Assembly: GCF_003987315.1 (NCBI RefSeq)
Contig: NZ_PIPI01000001.1
Coordinates: 1-64,000 of the forward strand
DNA length: 64,000 nt
Origin: Aliidiomarina haloalkalitolerans
GTDB lineage: Bacteria; Pseudomonadota; Gammaproteobacteria; Enterobacterales; Alteromonadaceae
Direction: 5' to 3'
Shown here one piece after another: positions 1-9,617 of the stretch. The translations under genes and the position numbers were made by a program. Numbering within the stretch: the first letter of the stretch is position 1; each line of letters opens with the position of its first letter. Under the pieces are notes generated by a model. That model ran no database searches. It was not told the DNA's origin and saw nothing but the letters and a program-made list of their open reading frames with translations.

Positions 1-729
1 CGCCTTAGCGAGTTTAAGTCGGGCTTTTGCACGACCTTTGCTACCTTTCTTGCAGCGTGATAAGGCTTTTTGTTTTCGGCGCAGATTGGCACTGGCTTTC
101 TTCAAAAAGCGTGGATTCGGTTTTTTCGTGCCGTTTGAATCTATAGCAAGATGTGTTAAACCCATATCCAATCCGAGCACTTGAGCAGCATTCAGGCTTT
201 GAATGGGCGCAGGAGCTTCTTGCCCATCGTCATGCAGTATTGAGGCATAGTATTCACCTGTCACGGTACGGGACAGGGTGATGCTTTTCAGTTTTCCTTC
301 AATCTTACGATGAATACGCGCTCTGATGGGCTGCTTTAACTTCGGCACTTTAATCCAGTCATCACCACAATCAACGCTCATGCAATGATAGCTGGACTGT
401 CTGCTGTGCTTGCGCTTGAACTTGGGATAACGAGAAGGCAGTTTGGGATCAAAGAAACGTTGAAAGGCTTTATCCAGATTGATACATGCCTGCTGGAGTG
501 CAATCGAATCAAAATCTTTGAGCCAGTGATACTTACGTGACTTTTTTGCGACAGAAAGCAGAGGCTTTAGGTCTTTCTTGGCGTTGAGTTTAAGTCCGTG
601 GCGTTTGTATTGTGAACTTATGACATGCAAAGCCTTGTTGTATGCAAAGCGCACAGAGCCGAACTGGCGGTTTAAAAATTCCGCCTGCTCAGGTGTTGGA
701 TAGATACGCACTTTAATGGCTTTGTTCAT
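1..729 (-). CDS. TnpB-type transposase/RNA-guided nuclease, 3' part cut off by window edge
   Basis: An open frame runs on the minus strand from an ATG at 727-729 through the left edge of the window, giving 243 codons without a stop. The N-terminus starts MNKAIKVRIYPTPEQ, followed by FGSVRFAYNKAL, the usual helix-turn-helix start of IS200/IS605 OrfB/TnpB proteins. Near residue 203 it reads LGLDMGLTHLAIDSNG, the first RuvC-like catalytic aspartate motif, followed by a Lys/Arg-rich stretch. Members of the family are about 370-400 residues, so the second half (other RuvC residues, zinc finger, and the 3' end that would encode the guide RNA) lies outside. No tnpA gene lies in the 145 bp before it, so if the element is intact it is of the tnpB-only (IS1341-like) kind. 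Family assignment is firm; whether it is intact cannot be judged. Confidence 0.9.
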   Translation of the reverse strand, partial: MNKAIKVRIYPTPEQAEFLNRQFGSVRFAYNKALHVISSQYKRHGLKLNAKKDLKPLLSVAKKSRKYHWLKDFDSIALQQACINLDKAFQRFFDPKLPSRYPKFKRKHSRQSSYHCMSVDCGDDWIKVPKLKQPIRARIHRKIEGKLKSITLSRTVTGEYYASILHDDGQEAPAPIQSLNAAQVLGLDMGLTHLAIDSNGTKKPNPRFLKKASANLRRKQKALSRCKKGSKGRAKARLKLAKA

Positions 730-768
730 ACTGTATATAATACCAGTTAATTGGTGTGATACAATCCA

Positions 769-816
769 TAACTGCGAGCAGTTATCCGCTTATATCCCCG
801 CCCGATTGGGCGAGGG
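769..816. repeat. Hairpins at the probable end of the TnpB element
   Basis: Two inverted repeats lie between the transposase start and upp. One is TAACTGC/GCAGTTA at 769-784. The other has CCCCGCCC at 796-803 paired with GGGCGAGGG at 808-816, with one bulged A, and is followed by TTTACGCGG. GC-rich hairpins close to the ends are typical of IS200/IS605 elements, whose ends are recognised as folded single strands. The exact element boundary cannot be fixed without an empty site for comparison. Confidence 0.55.
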
Positions 817-874
817 TTTACGCGGAAATTGCTAACTGCATTCACTTCTGCCAACTTAAAAACCTTGGTGACTT

Positions 875-1504
875 ATGACTTTGCAAGTAATTAATCATCC
901 GCTGGTGCAGCACAAACTCGGTTTGATGCGGGCGCAAGATATCAGTACCAAAGCGTTCCGCGAACTCGCCAATGAGCTGGGCAACTTACTCACTTATGAA
1001 GCAACCAAAGACCTCGAACTCGAAGACCAAACCATCGAAAGTTGGAGTGGCGAACAGATCGCGGTGAAGCAGATTAAAGGTAAGAAAATCACAGTCGTGC
1101 CGATTTTGCGCGCTGGTATGGGTATGCTCGACGGTGTTTTGCAGTTGATTCCGAGTGCCAAGGTTAGCGTGGTCGGTTTGTATCGTGACGAAGAAACCCT
1201 CGAGCCAGTGCCGTATTACGCTAAGTTTGCAAGTAACATGAGCGAACGTATGGCCTTGGTAATCGACCCCATGCTGGCGACGGGTGGCACCATGGTCGCT
1301 ACACTGGATATGCTCAAAGAGCAGGGCTGTAGCGAAATTCGGGTGCTGGTGTTAGTGGCTGCTCCGGAAGGTGTAAAGCGTGTACTTGATGCTCATCCGG
1401 ACGTGACCATTTTTGCTGCTGGGCATGATCAGTGCTTAAACGAACATGGTTATATTTTACCGGGTCTTGGCGACGCCGGTGACAAGATTTTCGGCACGAA
1501 ATAA
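875..1504 (+). CDS. upp: Uracil phosphoribosyltransferase
   Basis: This cytoplasmic pyrimidine-salvage enzyme converts uracil and PRPP to UMP. The 209-residue product has the normal family length. It shows the start [19 protein letters not shown], the substrate-site segment PILRAGMGM near residue 76, the PRPP-binding loop [11 protein letters not shown] at about 129-139, and the C-terminal uracil-binding region [11 protein letters not shown]. The ATG at 875 fits the family N-terminus; a Shine-Dalgarno sequence is weak. No purine or uracil permease gene follows, unlike the upp-uraA arrangement of E. coli. A transposase end lies about 45 bp upstream, so expression may depend on a short native leader or on sequences in the element (inference). 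Confidence 0.97.
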   Translation: MTLQVINHPLVQHKLGLMRAQDISTKAFRELANELGNLLTYEATKDLELEDQTIESWSGEQIAVKQIKGKKITVVPILRAGMGMLDGVLQLIPSAKVSVVGLYRDEETLEPVPYYAKFASNMSERMALVIDPMLATGGTMVATLDMLKEQGCSEIRVLVLVAAPEGVKRVLDAHPDVTIFAAGHDQCLNEHGYILPGLGDAGDKIFGTK

Positions 1505-1587
1505 GTCGCTCGTCGAGGGCAAAATATTTATTCAATTGTGATACACTCGAGCGCTTATCGAGTTGTTCATTAAGGAATTGTTTGGCA

Positions 1588-3255
1588 ATGGCTCAATACA
1601 TCTACAGTATGCTGCGCGTGAGTAAAGTTGTTCCTCCGAAGCGCACAATTTTAAAAGATATTTCATTAAGTTTTTTCCCAGGTGCAAAAATTGGTGTGCT
1701 TGGTTTAAACGGTGCCGGTAAATCGACGTTACTACGCATTATGGCGGGTGTGGATACCGAGTTCGAAGGTGAAGCGCGGCCACAACCGGGTATCAAAATT
1801 GGTTACTTACCGCAGGAGCCGCAGCTCGATCCGAGCAAGACGGTGCGTGAAATCGTTGAAGAAGCGGTGGCTGACGTTAAAAATGCACTGACTGAGTTAG
1901 ACGCGATTTACGCGGCTTATGCCGAAGAAGACGCAGATTTCGACGCCTTGGCCAAGCGCCAGGGTGAGCTTGAAGCAATTCTGCAAGCGAAAGAAGGGCA
2001 CAACTTAGACAACGCCCTTGAGCGGGCAGCCGATGCACTGCGGTTACCACCGTGGGATGCAAAAATCGAGCACCTGTCGGGTGGTGAGCGGCGTCGCGTC
2101 GCAATTTGTCGCTTGTTGCTGGAAAAACCAGACATGTTGTTGCTCGACGAACCGACTAACCACCTTGACGCCGAGTCAGTCGCTTGGTTAGAGCGCTTCT
2201 TACATGATTACGAAGGCACTGTTGTGGCGATTACCCACGACCGCTACTTCTTAGACAACGTCGCGGGTTGGATTCTTGAGCTTGACCGTGGTTACGGTAT
2301 TCCATGGGAAGGTAACTATTCGAGCTGGCTGGAACAGAAAGATGCCCGTTTGGCGCAAGAAGAGCGCACCGAAGCGGCTCGTCAGAAGTCGATTAAGAAA
2401 GAACTTGAGTGGGTGCGGCAGAATCCGAAAGGTCGTCAGGCGAAGAGCAAGGCTCGTTTGGCACGCTTTGAAGAGCTGCAGTCAGGTGATTACCAATCGC
2501 GGAATGAAACGAACGAGTTGTATATTCCTCCGGGACCACGCCTTGGCGATAAAGTATTAGACGTGAGTGGCTTGAAGAAGAGCTATGGCGACCGAGTACT
2601 CATTGACGATTTGAGCTTTAGCATGCCAAAAGGCGCGATTGTCGGCATTATCGGTCCGAACGGTGCGGGTAAGTCGACGTTGTTCCGGATGATTTCTGGT
2701 AAAGAACAGCCAGATGCGGGCACGATTGAAGTGGGTGATACCGTACATTTGGCGTCGGTTGATCAGTTCCGTGACGATATGGATCCGAAAAAGACCGTGT
2801 GGGAAGAAGTGTCTGACGGTTTAGACATTATTCGTATCGGTAGCTATGAAGTACCAAGTCGAGCGTATGTTGGCCGTTTTAACTTCCGTGGTAACGACCA
2901 GCAGAAACGAATTGGTGAGCTGTCGGGTGGTGAGCGCAACCGGGTGCATTTAGCCAAGCTATTAAAAGCCGGCGGCAACTTGTTGCTCCTTGACGAACCG
3001 ACCAACGACCTTGACGTTGAAACTTTGCGGGCATTGGAAGAGGCCTTGTTGGAATTCCCGGGCGCGGCTATGGTGATTTCACACGACCGTTGGTTCCTTG
3101 ACCGGATTGCTACGCATATTCTTGATTATCGCGACGAAGGGAAAGTGTCCTTCTTCGAAGGTAACTACACCGAATATGAAGAGTATATGAAGAAAACTTT
3201 TGGTGCCGATGCGATGGAACCTCATCGCGTGAAATATAAGAAAATCACAAAATAA
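1588..3255 (+). CDS. ettA: EttA, energy-dependent translational throttle ABC-F ATPase
   Basis: A soluble ABC-F protein with two ATPase domains that binds the ribosomal E site and couples entry into elongation to the ATP/ADP ratio. Starting at the ATG at 1588 the product is 555 residues, the same as E. coli EttA. A TTG two codons upstream is possible but less likely. Both halves have a Walker A motif (GLNGAGKST near residue 39; GPNGAGKST in the second half), an LSGGE signature and a DEPTNHLD or DEPTNDLD Walker B. Between them is the arm/linker, with KELEWVRQNPKGRQAKSKARLARFEEL. An AAGGA lies 11 bases before the ATG. A strong terminator follows, so it is probably transcribed alone. Confidence 0.97.
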   Translation: MAQYIYSMLRVSKVVPPKRTILKDISLSFFPGAKIGVLGLNGAGKSTLLRIMAGVDTEFEGEARPQPGIKIGYLPQEPQLDPSKTVREIVEEAVADVKNALTELDAIYAAYAEEDADFDALAKRQGELEAILQAKEGHNLDNALERAADALRLPPWDAKIEHLSGGERRRVAICRLLLEKPDMLLLDEPTNHLDAESVAWLERFLHDYEGTVVAITHDRYFLDNVAGWILELDRGYGIPWEGNYSSWLEQKDARLAQEERTEAARQKSIKKELEWVRQNPKGRQAKSKARLARFEELQSGDYQSRNETNELYIPPGPRLGDKVLDVSGLKKSYGDRVLIDDLSFSMPKGAIVGIIGPNGAGKSTLFRMISGKEQPDAGTIEVGDTVHLASVDQFRDDMDPKKTVWEEVSDGLDIIRIGSYEVPSRAYVGRFNFRGNDQQKRIGELSGGERNRVHLAKLLKAGGNLLLLDEPTNDLDVETLRALEEALLEFPGAAMVISHDRWFLDRIATHILDYRDEGKVSFFEGNYTEYEEYMKKTFGADAMEPHRVKYKKITK

Positions 3256-3265
3256 CTGGCGCTAA

Positions 3266-3300
3266 GAAAAAAGCCAGAACGTGATGTTCTGGCTTTTTTA
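3266..3300 (+). terminator. Rho-independent terminator after ettA
   Basis: A perfect 9-bp stem AGCCAGAAC/GTTCTGGCT (3272-3280 with 3286-3294) with a GTGAT loop is followed by TTTTTTA. An A-run precedes the stem. Confidence 0.93.
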
Positions 3301-3356
3301 TTCAATTTATCGCAAGCAAGTTTTAAACAATAACGATTATATCCGAACACCATGAA

Positions 3357-5225
3357 GTGGGGGCGCGTATGTGGTGGCTAGCGGTATTGCTACTGGCAAA
3401 CGAAAGTGACGATGCGATAGAGCACATAAAAATTAAGGGGCAGGCGACCGAACGGGTGGCTGAGGTGATGCCAGTGCAAGTGATCTCGCGAAACGAAATC
3501 GCGCGTTTGCAGGGCGGCGCAATTACACCATTGCTGCGGCAAATTGCTGGCGCCGATGTGATGACCACCGGCTTATTTGGCGGCCAAACCAGCATTATGA
3601 TGCAAGGCGGTGCGAGTTCGCATGTGTTGGTGTTGATCGATGGCCAGCCGATTACCAGTCCGACGCTCGGTACAGCGTCGCTACAAAACCTCCATCCTGA
3701 TGATATTGAACGGATTGAAATTACCCGCGGTGCGCGTGCTTCAACCTATGGTGGCAACAGCATGGCTGGGGTGATTCATATTTATACCCGGCAAGCGCAA
3801 GAAAACACCGCCAGTATACGTATTCGTCATGGTGCCTATAATTTCCGGGAAGCAGCTTTCACTGCCAGTCACCGTACTGAACGCTTTAACCAACAAGTGA
3901 ACTTAGTTCGACGTTGGTATGAAGGCTACGACCTGACCACCGATACCGAGTTCGGTAACGAAGGGCTTGATGGCGCGCACGCGACCAACTTAACGTGGAA
4001 TGCGAAGTGGCAGGTGAACGACAACAATCAGTTTTCGGCGCGTTTATTTGATATTAATTCGCGAGCGGAATATGACCAAGACTGCTTAGACCCAGATAGT
4101 TTTGAACGGGTTTATTGTTTGCCAGCGGTGCGCGTGAAGCAGCAGGGCTTACAAACACAATTGCAGCAAAAATTGCAATCGGGCGTGACCCAGACGTTTC
4201 AGTTTGGTCATTTTGAAGAGCGCTCGACAACCACCGATGGTGCCGAACTACCACAAACTTGGTTAGGCTATAGTGACGTGCTCGACACCGAGCGCCAGAC
4301 CTTTAACTGGCAACGCCGAGTGCCGCTTGCAGGCGGTAATCAAGCCATTAGCTATGGCGTCGACTGGGATCGCGAACAAGCGTCCATGCAGCCAGAGAGC
4401 TACGGTAGCAAGTCGCGCCAAACCAATAGTGTTTTCTCCGATTATTTTTGGCGCTATCCAGATTGGCAGTTGAGCGCCGGCGGACGGCTGGCGCACAACT
4501 CTCAATATGGCAGTAAGCTTACCCACTCAGTGGACTTGTCGTTAATGCCTATTGAGCTGTGGAAGTTTGGGGTTAGCCATAGTAGTGGCTACCGCCCGCC
4601 GACCTTTAATGACTTGTATTGGCCCGGTTCTGGTAATCCAGACTTACGACCCGAAAGCTCGAATACCTTGTCAGCGTATGCGCGGCATTATATTCGGGCC
4701 GGTATGTTGGAAGCGTCGCTGTTTTATTCGGACTTTAGCAACCTGATTGTCTGGCATTCGCCCACTGAGGGTGGTTTATGGCAGCCGGCTAATATCGGCG
4801 GTGCGACTGCCCAAGGTTTAACCTTACGTTGGGAACATAACTGGCGGCAATGGCGTGTGCGTGCGCACGCAACGGTGCAGGACACTGAGGACAAAGCAAC
4901 GGGTACCCGTTTGCTCAATCGCGCTCACAGCTTTGGCACCATCACGGTGAGCCAAGGCTTTGCTGACGGCGTGATGTCGCTCGATTTCGTGGCGCATGGT
5001 AGCCGTCGTGTGTCGATGCTCGATAATGGCCGCGAAGCTGGCACGTGGACGCTGAATGGGCGTTGGGAGCAGGCTTTCTCCCGCGAGTGGATGTTCTATT
5101 TAAGCCTCGACAACATTTTCGATAACGAGTACGAATTTCGACCTGGCTACAACGAGCCGCGTCGACAGTTCCGTATTGGCATTTCCTACCATTTCCGTGC
5201 TAAAGAAGGTATGATACAGCCTTAA
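3357..5225 (+). CDS. TonB-dependent outer-membrane receptor, BtuB-like
   Basis: Predicted outer-membrane gated channel driven by TonB. An N-terminal plug (about residues 25-140) contains PVQVISRNEIARLQG, LVLIDGQPI and IERIEITRGARASTYGGNSMAGVIHI, all hallmarks of the BtuB/CirA group; the rest is a 22-strand barrel type sequence ending FRIGISYHF. Nine residues (RAKEGMIQP) follow the usual terminal aromatic residue, which is unusual because outer-membrane barrels normally end on it. The start is uncertain. The frame opens with GTG at 3357; an ATG at 3369 gives a very short hydrophobic leader, MWWLAVLLLA. BtuB-like size and sequence suggest vitamin B12 or a similar corrinoid, but no cobalamin riboswitch is visible in the roughly 55 bp upstream, so the substrate is not assigned. 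Confidence 0.85.
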   Translation: MGARMWWLAVLLLANESDDAIEHIKIKGQATERVAEVMPVQVISRNEIARLQGGAITPLLRQIAGADVMTTGLFGGQTSIMMQGGASSHVLVLIDGQPITSPTLGTASLQNLHPDDIERIEITRGARASTYGGNSMAGVIHIYTRQAQENTASIRIRHGAYNFREAAFTASHRTERFNQQVNLVRRWYEGYDLTTDTEFGNEGLDGAHATNLTWNAKWQVNDNNQFSARLFDINSRAEYDQDCLDPDSFERVYCLPAVRVKQQGLQTQLQQKLQSGVTQTFQFGHFEERSTTTDGAELPQTWLGYSDVLDTERQTFNWQRRVPLAGGNQAISYGVDWDREQASMQPESYGSKSRQTNSVFSDYFWRYPDWQLSAGGRLAHNSQYGSKLTHSVDLSLMPIELWKFGVSHSSGYRPPTFNDLYWPGSGNPDLRPESSNTLSAYARHYIRAGMLEASLFYSDFSNLIVWHSPTEGGLWQPANIGGATAQGLTLRWEHNWRQWRVRAHATVQDTEDKATGTRLLNRAHSFGTITVSQGFADGVMSLDFVAHGSRRVSMLDNGREAGTWTLNGRWEQAFSREWMFYLSLDNIFDNEYEFRPGYNEPRRQFRIGISYHFRAKEGMIQP

Positions 5226-5275
5226 ATATTGACCCTACGCCGCATGCTGTCGGCATTATTTTTTGAGGAGTTCGC

Positions 5276-6541
5276 ATGTCTGGTTCTGCAATGACTATCG
5301 CTGGATTTGATCCAGAATTATGGGCGGCTATGCAAGCCGAAGTTCAGCGTCAGGAAGAGCACATCGAGTTAATTGCTTCGGAAAATTATACCAGCCCACG
5401 CGTGCTGGAAGCACAAGGTTCGCAGCTCACCAACAAATATGCCGAAGGTTACCCAGGTAAGCGTTACTACGGCGGCTGTGAGTATGTCGATATTGCTGAG
5501 AATTTAGCGATTGAGCGCGCAAAAGAATTGTTTGGCGCGAAGTACGCAAACGTCCAGCCACATGCTGGCTCACAAGCCAACACCGCGGCGTTTATGGCAC
5601 TGTGTAAAGCAGGTGACACGGTATTAGGCATGAGCTTGGCGCATGGCGGTCATTTAACGCACGGTTCGCACGTGAATTTCTCTGGTATCAACTACAATGC
5701 CGTGCAGTATGGTCTGAACGACGCAACTGGCGAAATCGATTATGACCAGGTGCGTCAGCTGGCGCATGAGCACAAGCCGAAGATGATCATCGCTGGTTTC
5801 TCGGCGTATTCAGGCATTGTTGACTGGCAGAAATTCCGTGAAATCGCTGACGAAGTCGGCGCTTATTTGTTGGTCGATATGGCTCACGTTGCTGGCCTTG
5901 TGGCTGCAGGTTTGTACCCAAACCCAGTGCCAATTGCCGACGTAGTCACCACAACCACACATAAAACCTTGGCTGGCCCGCGTTCAGGCTTAATCTTGTC
6001 TGGTAAAGACGACCCAGAGTTACACAAAAAGCTCAACAGTGCGGTATTCCCGGGCAACCAAGGTGGCCCATTAATGCACGTGATCGCAGCGAAAGCGGTG
6101 GCGTTCAAAGAAGCCTTGCAGCCGGAGTTTAAAGAGTACCAGAAGCAGGTGTTGAAGAACGCCAAAGCCATGGTGCGGGTGATGCAAGAGCGCGGCTATA
6201 GGATTGTTTCGAACGGCACTGAAAACCATTTGTTCTTGGTTGATTTAATCGACAAAGACATTACTGGTAAAGACGCCGATGCAGCGCTTGGACGTGCGTA
6301 TATTACGGTGAATAAAAACTCGGTTCCGAATGATCCGCGGTCACCGTTTGTTACCTCTGGCTTACGCTTAGGAACGCCAGCGATTACCCGTCGTGGTTTC
6401 CAAGAAGCAGAAGCTGAGCAAGTGGCACATTGGATTTGTGACGTGCTAGATGCAGTTGCAGCTGGCGACAGCGAAGGCGTGGAAGCGCGCGTGCGTGACG
6501 AAGTTAAAGCGTTGTGTGCACGTTTCCCTGTTTACGCCTAA
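5276..6541 (+). CDS. glyA: Serine hydroxymethyltransferase
   Basis: This PLP enzyme interconverts serine and glycine and charges tetrahydrofolate with one-carbon units. The 421-residue product carries [14 protein letters not shown] at the N-terminus, the folate/active-site segment [17 protein letters not shown] and the PLP lysine K230 in [12 protein letters not shown]. Its ending, ARFPVYA, resembles E. coli GlyA. GAGGAG lies just before the ATG at 5276. nrdR begins 35 bp downstream with no terminator between, so glyA may head a one-carbon/nucleotide/riboflavin operon. Confidence 0.98.
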   Translation: MSGSAMTIAGFDPELWAAMQAEVQRQEEHIELIASENYTSPRVLEAQGSQLTNKYAEGYPGKRYYGGCEYVDIAENLAIERAKELFGAKYANVQPHAGSQANTAAFMALCKAGDTVLGMSLAHGGHLTHGSHVNFSGINYNAVQYGLNDATGEIDYDQVRQLAHEHKPKMIIAGFSAYSGIVDWQKFREIADEVGAYLLVDMAHVAGLVAAGLYPNPVPIADVVTTTTHKTLAGPRSGLILSGKDDPELHKKLNSAVFPGNQGGPLMHVIAAKAVAFKEALQPEFKEYQKQVLKNAKAMVRVMQERGYRIVSNGTENHLFLVDLIDKDITGKDADAALGRAYITVNKNSVPNDPRSPFVTSGLRLGTPAITRRGFQEAEAEQVAHWICDVLDAVAAGDSEGVEARVRDEVKALCARFPVYA

Positions 6542-6576
6542 GCTAAACAGGTTAGGTTAACGGCTAGAGGGTTGCT

Positions 6577-7026
6577 ATGCATTGTCCATTTTGTGACGAA
6601 CAAGACACCAAAGTGATTGACTCACGCTTAGTCGCGGACGGTATGTCGGTGCGCCGGCGGCGTGAGTGCAATGCATGCAAAGAGCGTTTTACGACGTTCG
6701 AAAGTGCTGAATTAGTGATGCCGCGGGTGATTAAAAGCAATGGCGCCCGCGAACCCTTTAATGAAGATAAACTGCGTGCAGGCTTGCTGCGCTCGCTCGA
6801 GAAGCGGCCTGTAAGTCTCGAAGCCATGGAACAAACGATTAACCGAATTAAGTCGAAACTGCGGGCGACTGGTGAGCGTGAAGTGTCGAGCAAACTGATT
6901 GGTTCGTTGGTCATGGACCAATTGAAGCAGCTCGATAAAGTCGCCTACATTCGGTTCGCCTCGGTGTATCGCTCGTTTGAGGATATTCGTGAGTTCGGTG
7001 AGGAAATTGCGCGTTTAGATGACTAA
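6577..7026 (+). CDS. nrdR: NrdR transcriptional repressor of ribonucleotide reductase genes
   Basis: NrdR senses ATP/dATP and represses nrd genes by binding NrdR boxes. The 149 residues contain an N-terminal zinc ribbon with C3-x2-C6 and C31-x2-C34, an arginine-rich DNA-binding part ([19 protein letters not shown]) and an ATP-cone domain from about residue 48 ([18 protein letters not shown]). Length and sequence match E. coli NrdR closely. Its last 8 bases overlap the start of ribD, the standard gammaproteobacterial arrangement. Confidence 0.97.
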   Translation: MHCPFCDEQDTKVIDSRLVADGMSVRRRRECNACKERFTTFESAELVMPRVIKSNGAREPFNEDKLRAGLLRSLEKRPVSLEAMEQTINRIKSKLRATGEREVSSKLIGSLVMDQLKQLDKVAYIRFASVYRSFEDIREFGEEIARLDD

Positions 7027-8293
7027 CATGCCGTTTACGCCAGCTGATCAATTCTTTATGCAATACGCCCTCGAGCTTGCCGCCCGAGGGCGTTTTACCA
7101 CGCATCCGAATCCAAATGTTGGTTGTGTGATTGTCGCCGCTGAGCAGGTTGATTTGTCAGCCGGTCCGCAGCAGTGGCGAGACTGCATTGTTGGCGCCGG
7201 CTTTCATGAGCGCGCGGGCGGTCCTCACGCGGAAGTCTTTGCTTTGCGGGCAGCCGGTGACCGGGCGCGTGGCGCAACTGCCTATGTGACCCTAGAGCCG
7301 TGCAGTCATCATGGACGCACACCGCCTTGTGCAGAAGCACTGCTGAAGGCAGCGGTCGGCCGTGTCGTGGTGGCGATGCAGGACCCATTCCCGGCGGTTT
7401 CTGGTCGTGGCATTGAATTGCTGCGCAATGCTGGAATTCAGGTGGATGTAGGTCTTTTAAGTGATGAAGCGTTTGCTGTTTCTGCGGCGTTTTTTACCAA
7501 AGTGGCCAAGCAACGCCCATTCGTCCAGGTCAAGCTTGCCGCTTCCATGGACGGTAAAACCGCTTTGGCTTCCGGTGAAAGTAAGTGGATTACCAGTCCG
7601 CAGGCGCGTCGTGATGTGCAAGTTGGACGCGCTCAGGCGGGAGCGATTTTGTCTGGTGCAGGGACTGTATTAGCGGATGACCCGAGCCTGAATGTGCGGG
7701 TTGAAGAATTCCCTGCGGATGTTTTGTATTTTCAAGAGCAGCCGCAGGCTGAACAACTGCGTGGCAGCGAACATCTTGATCCGGCGTTGAAGAAATCGAT
7801 GCAGGCCTTTGCGCCGCAAACTGGTGTTGCGCCGAAACATGTGCGCCAACCGTTACGGGTGATCATTGATCATCGTGGCGAAATTTCGCCACAGGCACGC
7901 ATTTTTCAAGACCAAAACCCAGTTTGGATCGTACGTACTCAGGCGTTAGATGTGGCTTTACCAGCGCATGCGCAGGAAATCATCGTTGCCGCTGGCGCAG
8001 ATGGCAAAGTGTCTTTGCCAGCGCTGCTAGAAAAGCTTGCAACAGCGAATATTCTGTCGGTTTGGGTCGAAAGCGGTGCGCGATTGGCAGGGGCTTTGTT
8101 AGATGCCAATTTAGTGGATGAACTGATTTTATATCAAGCACCGAAGTTTTTAGGCAGCGGCGCAAAAGAGTTATTAACCATGACTGGGCCAACTAAAATG
8201 GCTGCAGTGCAAGAATGGCAAGTTGTGGCTTGTCAGCAAGTGGGACCAGATTTAAAAATTACCATGCGCCCCGACGGCGCACTAGCTAAATGA
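7019..8293 (+). CDS. ribD: RibD, bifunctional riboflavin biosynthesis deaminase/reductase
   Basis: RibD deaminates the pyrimidine formed from GTP and then reduces its ribose side chain. The deaminase half has the zinc ligands H70 in [11 protein letters not shown] (with the catalytic E72) and C95/C104 in [13 protein letters not shown]. The reductase half has [12 protein letters not shown] and [15 protein letters not shown]. At 424 residues it is about 55 longer than E. coli RibD. The extra length sits in two places: a short insert before the zinc site ([15 protein letters not shown]) and about 40 residues after NVRVEEF. It overlaps nrdR by 8 bp. A second ATG at 7028 is an alternative start. 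The riboflavin synthase gene ribE, often next, is absent. Confidence 0.95.
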   Translation: MTNMPFTPADQFFMQYALELAARGRFTTHPNPNVGCVIVAAEQVDLSAGPQQWRDCIVGAGFHERAGGPHAEVFALRAAGDRARGATAYVTLEPCSHHGRTPPCAEALLKAAVGRVVVAMQDPFPAVSGRGIELLRNAGIQVDVGLLSDEAFAVSAAFFTKVAKQRPFVQVKLAASMDGKTALASGESKWITSPQARRDVQVGRAQAGAILSGAGTVLADDPSLNVRVEEFPADVLYFQEQPQAEQLRGSEHLDPALKKSMQAFAPQTGVAPKHVRQPLRVIIDHRGEISPQARIFQDQNPVWIVRTQALDVALPAHAQEIIVAAGADGKVSLPALLEKLATANILSVWVESGARLAGALLDANLVDELILYQAPKFLGSGAKELLTMTGPTKMAAVQEWQVVACQQVGPDLKITMRPDGALAK

Positions 8294-8305
8294 GGGTGAA
8301 GTAGC

Positions 8306-9421
8306 ATGTCGAGTTTGAATAGTACGGCCGAAATTATTGCCGATATGAAAGCGGGCAAGATGGTCATTCTCATGGATGATGAAGATCGCGAGAACGAAGG
8401 CGACCTGATTATGGCCGCCGAGTGCGTTACACCTGAAGCGATCAACTTTATGGCGCGTTATGGTCGTGGCCTGATTTGTTTGACGCTGACCGAAGAGCGT
8501 TGCCAACAGTTGCGTCTGCCGCTCATGGTTGGGCAAAACAATTCACCGTATGCGACCAATTTTACTGTATCGATTGAAGCGGCGCATGGCGTCACGACGG
8601 GTATTTCTGCCAGTGATCGGGCGAAAACCGTATTGGCTGCGGTTGCTGCCGATGCGAAACCAACCGACTTGGTTATGCCAGGGCATATTTTCCCCTTAAA
8701 AGCCCGCCAAGGCGGCGTTTTAAACCGCGCAGGGCATACGGAAGCGGGTTGTGATTTAGCGCGCATGGCAGGCTATGAGCCAGCCGCAGTGATTGTCGAA
8801 ATTCTCAATGAAGACGGCACCATGGCGCGTCGTCCTGACCTCGAGAAGTTTGCTGCTGAACACGATTTAAAAATTGGCACAATTGCCGATTTAATTGAAT
8901 ACCGTTCCATGAAAGAGCACACAGTTGAGCGCGTGGCGCAATGTAAACTGCCTACTGCGTATGGTGAGTTCGATTTAGTCACCTACCAAGATACGGTCGA
9001 TGGCCAAGTACACTTTGCGCTTGTCAGTGGCGAAGTGCAGGGCGACCAACCGACTTTAGTACGGGTGCATTTGCAAGACACCTTTAACGACTTATTAGCG
9101 ACGGAGCGCGCGAGCCGCCGCAGTTGGCCGGTGTACCGTGCAATGCGGAAAATTGCCGAAGAAGGTGGTGTGTTTGTGATGTTGAGCAAACAACAAAGTC
9201 CACAAGACTTAATTGAGCAGGTCCGTTTCTTTGAGCAAGAAGATAAAGGCGAAGTGCAGCGTTCGGCGACGAAAAGCAAAGAGTCACGTAACGTCGGTGT
9301 CGGCTCGCAGATCTTGGCTGACCTCGGAGTGCACCAAATGCGCTTATTGAGTTCGCCACGGAAGTACTCAGCGCTGTCTGGTTTCGGCTTAGAAGTGGTC
9401 GAATTTATCGAAGACAAGTAA
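8306..9421 (+). CDS. ribBA: 3,4-dihydroxy-2-butanone 4-phosphate synthase with degenerate GTP cyclohydrolase II-like domain
   Basis: The N-terminal half (about 1-200) is a complete Rib[11 protein letters not shown] at residues 24-33 is the acidic metal-binding loop, with HAMMxx-type segments such as [15 protein letters not shown] later. It makes the four-carbon riboflavin precursor from ribulose 5-phosphate. The C-terminal half (about 207-371) aligns in outline with GTP cyclohydrolase II, but the region that should carry the zinc-binding cysteines (SECLTGDxxxSxRCDCG in RibA) reads [19 protein letters not shown] and has none. It is therefore unlikely to hydrolyse GTP. This architecture is known in Proteobacteria as RibBX; the name ribBA is kept for the domain layout. 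It starts 12 bp after ribD. Confidence 0.93.
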   Translation: MSSLNSTAEIIADMKAGKMVILMDDEDRENEGDLIMAAECVTPEAINFMARYGRGLICLTLTEERCQQLRLPLMVGQNNSPYATNFTVSIEAAHGVTTGISASDRAKTVLAAVAADAKPTDLVMPGHIFPLKARQGGVLNRAGHTEAGCDLARMAGYEPAAVIVEILNEDGTMARRPDLEKFAAEHDLKIGTIADLIEYRSMKEHTVERVAQCKLPTAYGEFDLVTYQDTVDGQVHFALVSGEVQGDQPTLVRVHLQDTFNDLLATERASRRSWPVYRAMRKIAEEGGVFVMLSKQQSPQDLIEQVRFFEQEDKGEVQRSATKSKESRNVGVGSQILADLGVHQMRLLSSPRKYSALSGFGLEVVEFIEDK

Positions 9422-9468
9422 GGACTGGTGACTTATTCGCCAGTTAGGCGCAGTTTGCTTGAGTTAGG

Positions 9469-9497
9469 TTGAGTTTATGCCTGCTTTCAAGCATAAT
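9469..9497 (+). promoter_or_regulatory. Sigma-70 promoter of the 4.5S RNA gene
   Basis: TTGAGT at 9469-9474 and CATAAT at 9492-9497 are separated by 17 bp. The CATAAT hexamer ends 7 bases before the first base of the predicted RNA at 9505, the expected distance to a start site. Confidence 0.65.
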
Positions 9498-9504
9498 GCG
9501 CGGC

Positions 9505-9617
9505 GGTGACCCCATTGGTCCCCTCGCAACATGAACCAGCGAACCCGGTCAGGCCCGGAAGGGAGCAGCCGTAGTTGGGGTAATGTGTGCCGGGGTGTGG
9601 CTGGTGGGGTCATCACC
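9505..9617 (+). ncRNA. ffs: 4.5S RNA of the signal recognition particle
   Basis: The roughly 113-nt RNA contains the invariant SRP tetraloop and internal-loop region, GTCAGGCCCGGAAGGGAGCAGCC at about 9549-9571. Its ends pair as one long rod: GGTGACCCC at 9505-9513 with GGGGTCATCACC at 9606-9617. It binds Ffh and directs inner-membrane protein targeting. Sequence and length resemble E. coli 4.5S RNA. A short T-rich stretch (CCTTTCTA) follows the closing helix and may serve as terminator. Confidence 0.95.

Noticed and set aside
3301-3356. Cobalamin riboswitch before the BtuB-like gene
   Set aside because: Only about 55 bp lie between the ettA terminator and the start, too short for a riboswitch, and no B12-box sequence is visible.
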